8,175 bases of DNA from Verrucomicrobiia bacterium. GTDB lineage: Bacteria; Verrucomicrobiota; Verrucomicrobiia; Limisphaerales; Palsa-1400. Under the pieces are notes generated by a model. It had not been told where the DNA came from. It saw nothing but the letters and a program-made list of their open reading frames with translations, and did not search any database. The DNA is taken from contig JAICXV010000070.1 of NCBI GenBank assembly GCA_025934545.1, positions 1-8,175 on the forward strand. Reading direction: 5' to 3'. Position 1 is the stretch's first letter. Each line of letters begins with the position of its first letter. Below are positions 1 to 5,440 of this stretch, piece by piece. A program made the translations under genes and the position numbers.

Positions 1-1
1 G

Positions 2-1558
2 TTGCGGCAACGGTTGGAAGCGTTGATGGCCAGTTCCGAAGAAGTCACGCGGGCCCAGGAAAAAGTGGTCGCGAACACGCGCGATGCCAAGGAGAACACC
101 AAGATCACCGAACAACAACAAACCTCGCGCATCGGCCAGACCAAAGACGATCAAACGCGCAACGCCAACGATCTGCAGAATCTCGCCAAAGCCGGCGAAC
201 GGATTTTGCAGGAGGCGATGAAGAACCCCATCTTCAACGAACAAACCGTGCAGGATTGGAGCAAGACGTTGCGCCAATGGCAGGATCTCGCCAAACAAAA
301 GATGTCCGACGCCGCTAAATCAATGCAGGCCGCGCAACAAAGCTCAAAAAATTCTGATGCGCGTCCACAAGAGATGGCCAAGGCGTTGCAGAAAGCGCAA
401 GAGGCTTTGGAGGCTTTGCAAAAAATGCAGCAGAAAGCCGCCGAGAACCTCGATCAATTGCAGGCGTTGACGCTGGCCGAACGGTTGCGTCGCGCGGGCG
501 AGCGCGAAACGGAAATCGGCGGCGATTTGCAAAAGAACGCTCCCGAAACCGTTGGCCTCTTGCCCAGTGAATTGCCCGACAAATTAAAGCAACAGGACAC
601 CACGCTGGCCGATGGCCAGCAAACCGTGCAGCAGGAAGCCGGCAAGTTGCAGTCCGAAATCAGCCGCTTTTCCGAACGAACAGGCAAGCCCAATTATTTG
701 GAGGTCAGCAAAGCCATGAAAGAAGCCCGCACCGCCGATGAGTTGGACCGGATTGGCGGCGAGATTCGGGAGAACATCGTTTTGCAATCAGCAACCGATT
801 TGCAGGAATGGTCAAAACGGTTTGATGATTGGTCGAAGAAACTTCAGCCCGATGATAAATCCGGGGGTGGCGGACAAGGCCAGGGCTCCGGCAAAAAGAA
901 AACTGATATGACAAAGATTTTGGTGGCACTGTTGCGTCTGCGTGAAGGAGAAGTGACGTTGCGCGACCAAACGGGTTTATTGAACGCCAATCCGGGAACG
1001 CAGGACGATTACAAAAACGGCGCACAGAAACTGGCCACATCGCAAAAAGAAATAGCCGGCAAACTCGACGCGCTCGAGCAGGAAAATATGGTTCCATCGT
1101 TGATGAAACCGTTCGTCGAAACCTATGACACTTTGGCCGCAGCCCAGAAACTTCTGGAAAAACCGCAAACGGACAAGACAACCGACGACACTCAGGCCAA
1201 ATCAGTCGACATGTTGACCGACCTCATCAATCTCATCAACGAACAGGCGCAACACCCGCCGCCGCAATCGCAGCCTCAGGAAGGCCAGCCGCAGCCCAGC
1301 CCGGAGGACATGGCGTTTTTAATGCAAATGATGAAAAACGCGCAGCAAAATAAGCCGATGCAAAACCCCGGCCAAACTGACAACAGCAATGGCGGCTCGG
1401 CCAATCGCGCTGGCGGCCCGCTCACCGGCAACGCGTCCGGAAAAGGCGCGGCGGCGAGAAACGTTGGCAAAGCCTCCGGCGTCATTGAAAATGCGCCGGC
1501 TGAATTTCGTGATGCGTTGGAGAATTACTATCGTGCGATTGAAAAAAACATCCCGTAA
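2..1558 (+). CDS. C-terminal part of a large coiled-coil protein (5' end outside window)
   Basis: The reading frame is open from the first bases, so the 518 visible residues are probably the C-terminal part of a longer protein; the TTG at position 2 is not a convincing start. Seen: residues 1-285 and 300-415 are almost entirely charged or Gln/Ala-rich helix with heptad-like spacing, typical of long coiled coils. A glycine-rich hinge (G288-G291 and following) divides them. Residues about 415-495 are Pro/Gln/Asn/Gly-rich and probably disordered. A short amphipathic end, PAEFRDALENYY (from residue 499), closes the protein. No signal peptide, membrane segment or catalytic motif is visible here. 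Known to me: similar proteins in planctomycetes and verrucomicrobia carry N-terminal membrane helices and sit in MoxR/BatA-type gene clusters, some labelled DUF4175-like. That family link is inference. The gene overlaps the next one by about 26 bases. Function unknown; a structural or scaffold role in the envelope is plausible. Confidence 0.8.
   Translation: MRQRLEALMASSEEVTRAQEKVVANTRDAKENTKITEQQQTSRIGQTKDDQTRNANDLQNLAKAGERILQEAMKNPIFNEQTVQDWSKTLRQWQDLAKQKMSDAAKSMQAAQQSSKNSDARPQEMAKALQKAQEALEALQKMQQKAAENLDQLQALTLAERLRRAGERETEIGGDLQKNAPETVGLLPSELPDKLKQQDTTLADGQQTVQQEAGKLQSEISRFSERTGKPNYLEVSKAMKEARTADELDRIGGEIRENIVLQSATDLQEWSKRFDDWSKKLQPDDKSGGGGQGQGSGKKKTDMTKILVALLRLREGEVTLRDQTGLLNANPGTQDDYKNGAQKLATSQKEIAGKLDALEQENMVPSLMKPFVETYDTLAAAQKLLEKPQTDKTTDDTQAKSVDMLTDLINLINEQAQHPPPQSQPQEGQPQPSPEDMAFLMQMMKNAQQNKPMQNPGQTDNSNGGSANRAGGPLTGNASGKGAAARNVGKASGVIENAPAEFRDALENYYRAIEKNIP
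1519..1522 (+). promoter_or_regulatory. Ribosome binding site candidate for the toroid gene
   Basis: GGAG lies inside the end of the upstream coding region, 10 bases before GTG 1533 and 16 before TTG 1539. It favours the GTG start, which gives a compact signal peptide, over ATG 1512, which has no Shine-Dalgarno-like sequence before it. Confidence 0.4.
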
Positions 1559-2528
1559 CGCGGCGCTTATATTATGTACGCTAACGCTTGCCGTTGGCGC
1601 GCGGGGCCAACAACTGTATCAATCGAGTTCGTTGCCCGTTGAAGTCGAACGCCTTTACGTCAAAGGCATGGATTATTTGGCCAAAAGCCAATTGGCCGGG
1701 GGAAATTGGCCCGACGCGATGCACGGTTCCGATCCCGCGGTGGTCGGGCTGGCGGTTGTGTCGATGCTCGCGCACGGGGACGATCCGAATTTCGGTCCTT
1801 ACAGCGCCGCGATCAAAAAAGGGTTGGATTTTGTTGTCAAGGCGCAGGACCCGAAAACCGGCTACACCGGCCTGTCGATGTACAATCACGGCTTCAGCAC
1901 GCTCGCGCTCGCCGAATCATACGGCGCGGTTGACGATGCGCGGCTCGGCCCCGCGTTGCAGAAAGCGGTTGAGCTGATTGTCGATTGCCAGGAACGAAAC
2001 CAGTTTCACGCCTGGCGCTATTCGCCGCAAAGCACCGATGCCGACACCACTGTCAGCGGCGCGCAAATGGTGGCGCTGTTCGCCGCGCGCAACGCCGGCA
2101 TCGCCGTCCCGGAAAAAGCGATTCAGAACGGCATCAAGTTTTTTCTGTCGATGCAGACGCCTGAAGGCGGCTTTGGCTACACCTCTCCCGTCGGACCGAA
2201 CGGCCCGCGCGCGGCCATCGGATGTTTAATTCTGGCGTTGGCCAAAGAGAAAGAATCGCCCGCGTTCAAAGCCGGCTTCGAATATCTGAAAAAAGCGCGC
2301 ACCGAAAACCAGTATCCGGAGTATTTTGGTTATTATGCGTCGCAGGCATATTTCCACGGTTCGCCGGAGCAATGGCAGGCGTGGAATCGCGACAATATTA
2401 AGAACTTGAAAGCGACACAAAGCGCGGAAGGAAACTGGGACGGCCAATTCGGAGCAACTTTCGCAACGTCCGCTTCGCTGTTGTCACTTGCACTAAATTA
2501 TCGTTACTTGCCAATTTATGAGAGGTAG
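1533..2528 (+). CDS. Exported prenyltransferase/squalene-oxidase repeat (alpha/alpha toroid) protein
   Basis: With the GTG 1533 start the protein has 331 residues. The N-terminus (basic VRLKKTSR, then hydrophobic AALILCTLTLAVGA, then ARG before QQ) is a signal peptide, so the product is exported. ATG 1512 would add seven residues and TTG 1539 would remove two. The mature part shows QW-type repeats (QxxxGxW/F): QLAGGNW at 53-59, QTPEGGF at 208-214 and QSAEGNW at 296-302, plus a YNHGFSTLALAESYG segment. These mark the alpha-barrel fold shared by squalene-hopene cyclases and prenyltransferase beta subunits. DADTT at 169-173 sits where a cyclase DxDD motif could be, but the last Asp is missing. 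At 331 residues it is half the size of a two-barrel triterpene cyclase, and no terpenoid genes are nearby, so I infer a binding or structural role rather than cyclisation. It overlaps both neighbours and is likely co-translated with them. Confidence 0.85.
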   Translation: MRLKKTSRNAALILCTLTLAVGARGQQLYQSSSLPVEVERLYVKGMDYLAKSQLAGGNWPDAMHGSDPAVVGLAVVSMLAHGDDPNFGPYSAAIKKGLDFVVKAQDPKTGYTGLSMYNHGFSTLALAESYGAVDDARLGPALQKAVELIVDCQERNQFHAWRYSPQSTDADTTVSGAQMVALFAARNAGIAVPEKAIQNGIKFFLSMQTPEGGFGYTSPVGPNGPRAAIGCLILALAKEKESPAFKAGFEYLKKARTENQYPEYFGYYASQAYFHGSPEQWQAWNRDNIKNLKATQSAEGNWDGQFGATFATSASLLSLALNYRYLPIYER

Positions 2529-3963
2529 GAGGAATATCCAAATTCCAAGCTCAGAGAAAAACTTCAAGCGTCTGGCTCGAGCTTCGATGTTCATTCTTTG
2601 CGCTATCCTGTCTTACGCCGCATTTGCCAAACAGCCATCCGCCGCGGTCGGACCGGCGGCGGGCGACCTTCTGCAATTTCTCGACGGTTCAGCGTTGCAC
2701 GGACAAATCACTGCCATGAACACTAACACCGGCGTGGTCTTGCAGGATTCCGATGCAACGCAGCCAATCGCATTCCAACCGGTGCACGTCGATTTCGTTC
2801 GCTTCGCGACCGCCCAGGCGCTGCCGACCAGCGCCGAAGCCGGCAACTGCAATTTTAAATTTTTCAACGGTGACGAAGTTTTCGGTGTTTTGAATTCGTT
2901 GAACGATCAACAACTCGAATTGACCGCATGGTTCGGCAGTGTCTTGAAAATCCCGCGCGCCGCTGTGCAATCGATTACATTCCTTTCCCGCGGCTATCGC
3001 GTCGTTTACGAAGGGCCGACCGATCTGGACGGTTGGACCGTCAGCGGCGTGCAAGGCGGTCCGAGCAATTGGTCCTATCGCGACGGCGCGTTCATCGGCG
3101 CTTCGGGAACGCTCGGGCGCAAATTCGATCTGACCAATTCATGCACCGTCGAGTTCGACATGACGACCAAGGCCAATTACCAGAACCTGATGCTGAGCCT
3201 GTTTACCGATACGGTCGACCGTCTCGACTTCGGCAATGACGGTTATATTTTCACCTTTTCCCAGGAATCGGCGCAGTTGCGTCGCGCGCAACGCGGCCTT
3301 GCGCCGGTCGATATGGGCAACGCCATTCTGCCGAATCCCGACAAAAAAGAGCGTTTGCACATCACCATTCACGTTAATCGCGAAGACTCAACCATCACTC
3401 TTATGGCGGACAACAAAGTCGCCAAGCGTTGGAAAGACAATTCTGGGTTTACGGGTAAAGGCGGCGGAATTCTTTTCGAAAACATCGGTGGCAGCGAGCC
3501 GGTTCGCATTACCAACATGCGCATCAGTTCGTGGTTCGGCCGTTTCGAGCCCGACACCAACCCGCTCGTGCAAACCAATGCCGATTCGATCCTCTTTGCA
3601 AACCGCGATCGCGCTGTCGGTAAAATCGAAGCGTTCAACAACGGCGCCGTCAAGCTCGTCACCGGCACCAATCATCTGGATATTCCGATGCAACGCGTTC
3701 GCCAAATCACATTCACGCCCGGCCCAAACAGCCACGAACAACGCGGCCCATGGGAAGTGCGCGCCTATTTTTTGCGCGGCGGAATGATTTCCTTCCGCCT
3801 TGGCAATTGGGATAAGAATAGCGTTTCTGGCCAAAGCGGCGTTTTTGGTCCCCTCTCGTTTCGCACGCAGACGGTCCGGCAGATGGAATTTAATTTAGAC
3901 AAACAACGCGCCAAAGCGCTCGCCGCGCTGCCCGATGAATTTGGAGCTGTTGCGGATGAATAA
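2518..3963 (+). CDS. Exported four-beta-module protein with LamG/DUF1080-like sandwich, paralogue A
   Basis: 481 residues from ATG 2518, which overlaps the upstream stop by 11 bases. The N-terminus is long for a signal peptide (hydrophobic stretch about 24-37, MFILCAILSYAAFA before KQ), so ATG 2587 is an alternative start. Seen in order: beta module 1 (about 50-100, FLDGSALHGQI), module 2 (112-160, FFNGDEVFGVL to a SITFL end), a beta-sandwich (164-345, opening YEGPTDLDGWT and closing near W339), module 3 (357-400) and module 4 (about 410-465). Modules share the pattern: hydrophobic-x-(D/N)G at the start, a Gly strand in the middle, and a V-x-x-(I/M)-x-F end. The central region resembles concanavalin-type LamG or DUF1080 (3-keto-disaccharide hydrolase-like) domains, but I see no defined catalytic residues. 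It probably binds a glycan or another envelope partner in the periplasm; that is inference. The next gene encodes a diverged copy. Confidence 0.8.
   Translation: MRGRRNIQIPSSEKNFKRLARASMFILCAILSYAAFAKQPSAAVGPAAGDLLQFLDGSALHGQITAMNTNTGVVLQDSDATQPIAFQPVHVDFVRFATAQALPTSAEAGNCNFKFFNGDEVFGVLNSLNDQQLELTAWFGSVLKIPRAAVQSITFLSRGYRVVYEGPTDLDGWTVSGVQGGPSNWSYRDGAFIGASGTLGRKFDLTNSCTVEFDMTTKANYQNLMLSLFTDTVDRLDFGNDGYIFTFSQESAQLRRAQRGLAPVDMGNAILPNPDKKERLHITIHVNREDSTITLMADNKVAKRWKDNSGFTGKGGGILFENIGGSEPVRITNMRISSWFGRFEPDTNPLVQTNADSILFANRDRAVGKIEAFNNGAVKLVTGTNHLDIPMQRVRQITFTPGPNSHEQRGPWEVRAYFLRGGMISFRLGNWDKNSVSGQSGVFGPLSFRTQTVRQMEFNLDKQRAKALAALPDEFGAVADE
2527..2532 (+). promoter_or_regulatory. Perfect AGGAGG Shine-Dalgarno sequence placed after the apparent start codon
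   Basis: AGGAGG overlaps the TAG stop (2526-2528) of the toroid gene and lies 6 bases downstream of ATG 2518, the only upstream ATG of the next gene. No such sequence precedes ATG 2518. It may hold terminating ribosomes at the junction for re-initiation, or serve a rare ATT start at 2542 (9 bases away). The role is inferred. Confidence 0.45.
3943..3946 (+). promoter_or_regulatory. Ribosome binding site of paralogue B
   Basis: GGAG ends 9 bases before ATG 3956, inside the 3' end of paralogue A. It decides the start: the in-frame ATG at 3935 lies upstream of this site and would add seven residues ahead of a normal signal peptide. Confidence 0.6.
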
Positions 3964-5428
3964 ATATTTCTCACAACGCGCTGTCCTTTCGCTAACAGCA
4001 ATGCTCATTGCAGCATCGTGTGTTTCCGGCTTCAGCGCCTTGATCATTCGCGGCGGCCAACAGATTCAAGTTCAGGGCAACGGCGTTTTGATGTTCAACC
4101 AACCGACCGTCGTCAACGAGCTGCCCGACGTAGCGGTACCGTCAGGAAGCACCACCGACGCCCTGCTTTTTTCCAACGGCGATTTTCTGTATGGCAAACT
4201 GGTCAGCATCGATCCGCAACGCAGTGTTCGCTGGCAACATCCCGACGCGCGTCAGCCAATCGACTTTAAATCAACGAACGTAACGCAAATTGATTTGTCG
4301 AACGGGCGCCGGACACTGGAAGAAAGCAACAATTGCAAAATCGACTTCATCAACAACGACGGCATTAAAGCCAGCCTCATTTCATGCGACAAAGACAACG
4401 TTGTCGTCGATACCGCTTACGCCGGCCGATTAAAATTGTCGCGCGCCACGCTCGAATCCTTGGTGATGGTCCCGCCGTTGCAACCGGTTTTGTTCGAAGG
4501 TCCGACGGGAATTGAAGGCTGGACCCCCGGCAAGGCTGCGGCTGCGGCGGCAATGGGTGATGCGGGCGAATGGAAGTATCGCAATGGCGCATTCTACGCG
4601 AACAAGGCCGCGTCCATTGCCCGCGATGTCCACCTGCCTGACACTGCGCAAATCGAATTCGACCTCGTTTGGAAGGATGTGTTGAATGTCGCCATAGCGC
4701 TCTACACTGACTCGCTCCAGCCAGTCAGCCTCGCCGCCAAGGAAAGCGCTCCCGACTTTGGTGGTTTCTACAGTTTTCAAGTCCACAGTTCCTACATGCA
4801 GATGATGCCGATCAAAAAGAACGACCCGTTGCGCGAACTCGGGGGCATTGCCGTCCCGGCATTGATGAAGCGCGATCGTGCGCATTTCGATTTGCGTGTC
4901 AGCAAACAGGATCGAAAAATTGCTCTCCTCATCAACGGCTTGTTGGTTAAGGAATGGATCGACAGCGAAGGCTTTGCCGGTAAAGGCACGATGATGCGTT
5001 TTGTTCACCAAGGTCAAGGCGGCGCGGTCAAGATAAGCAATATTCGTGTTCGCCCGTGGGACGGTCAATTGGAAGAGGCGTCGCCCACTCAAGCACACCG
5101 CGTCAACGATAGCGTCCGTCTCGCCGACGGCAGCCGTCTGACCGGCACAATTGAAAAAATCGCCGATGGAAAACTCGCTATCGCCACTGGAACTTCCACC
5201 ATTCAGGTTGCCTTGTCCAAACTCCGGCAGATCGACTTCGCCAGCCAAAATGTGCCCGCTGCCCAAACCAATTCTCAGCCTGTCCGCGTCCTGTTGACTC
5301 CCGGATACACTGTCAGCGGTTATTTGGAAAGTTGGACAGCCGACGCCATGACGTTGAAGAGCCCGGAATTCGGCGAAGCGAAGTTCGATCCAAAAGCTGT
5401 GTCGCGCCTCCAATTCGCGCACGATTAG
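3956..5428 (+). CDS. Exported four-beta-module protein with LamG/DUF1080-like sandwich, paralogue B (possible lipoprotein)
   Basis: 490 residues from ATG 3956, overlapping paralogue A by 8 bases. The N-terminus MNKYFSQRAVLSLTAMLIAASC is an export signal. A19-A20-S21-C22 fits a loose lipobox, so it could be a lipoprotein; cleavage by signal peptidase I near SGFSA is the alternative. The architecture matches paralogue A in order and spacing: beta module 1 (about 70-115), module 2 (127-170), a sandwich opening FEGPTGIEGW (179 on) and closing RPWDGQL around W368, module 3 (386-428, LADGSRLTGTI to RQIDF) and module 4 (about 442-490). Shared landmarks with A include (Y/F)EGPT-x-(L/I)-(D/E)GW, a W-x-YR-(D/N)GAF block, a GF-x-GKG block and RQI-(T/D)-F. 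Differences include a run of six alanines (194-199) in the sandwich. I see no catalytic motif; function unknown, probably envelope binding. It is followed by glnE after 12 bases. Confidence 0.8.
   Translation: MNKYFSQRAVLSLTAMLIAASCVSGFSALIIRGGQQIQVQGNGVLMFNQPTVVNELPDVAVPSGSTTDALLFSNGDFLYGKLVSIDPQRSVRWQHPDARQPIDFKSTNVTQIDLSNGRRTLEESNNCKIDFINNDGIKASLISCDKDNVVVDTAYAGRLKLSRATLESLVMVPPLQPVLFEGPTGIEGWTPGKAAAAAAMGDAGEWKYRNGAFYANKAASIARDVHLPDTAQIEFDLVWKDVLNVAIALYTDSLQPVSLAAKESAPDFGGFYSFQVHSSYMQMMPIKKNDPLRELGGIAVPALMKRDRAHFDLRVSKQDRKIALLINGLLVKEWIDSEGFAGKGTMMRFVHQGQGGAVKISNIRVRPWDGQLEEASPTQAHRVNDSVRLADGSRLTGTIEKIADGKLAIATGTSTIQVALSKLRQIDFASQNVPAAQTNSQPVRVLLTPGYTVSGYLESWTADAMTLKSPEFGEAKFDPKAVSRLQFAHD
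4535..4552 (+). repeat. Six-codon alanine run (GCN repeat) in paralogue B
   Basis: Six consecutive alanine codons (gct gcg gct gcg gcg gca) encode A194-A199 in a surface-loop position of the sandwich domain. Paralogue A has no alanine run at the matching place. This is a short low-complexity tract that could vary in length by slippage. Confidence 0.7.
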
Positions 5429-5429
5429 C

Positions 5430-5435
5430 AGGCGG
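5430..5435 (+). promoter_or_regulatory. Weak ribosome binding site of glnE
   Basis: AGGCGG ends 5 bases before ATG 5441 and begins 2 bases after the stop of the preceding gene. It is an imperfect Shine-Dalgarno match, but it is the only one in the 12-base gap and supports the ATG 5441 start. Confidence 0.45.
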
Positions 5436-5440
5436 ACGCC

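Noticed and set aside
2037..2051. DADTT read as a squalene-hopene cyclase DxDD catalytic motif
   Set aside because: The final Asp is missing, the protein is exported and too short for a two-barrel triterpene cyclase, so I do not call it a cyclase.
3236..3787. 183-codon plus-strand frame inside paralogue A
   Set aside because: Out-of-frame shadow with Arg/Ser/Pro-rich composition, no ribosome site, and fully inside a gene with clear domain structure.
5429..5440. Possible promoter or terminator between paralogue B and glnE
   Set aside because: The gap is only 12 bases and holds no hairpin or T-run; nothing in it supports a transcription boundary.
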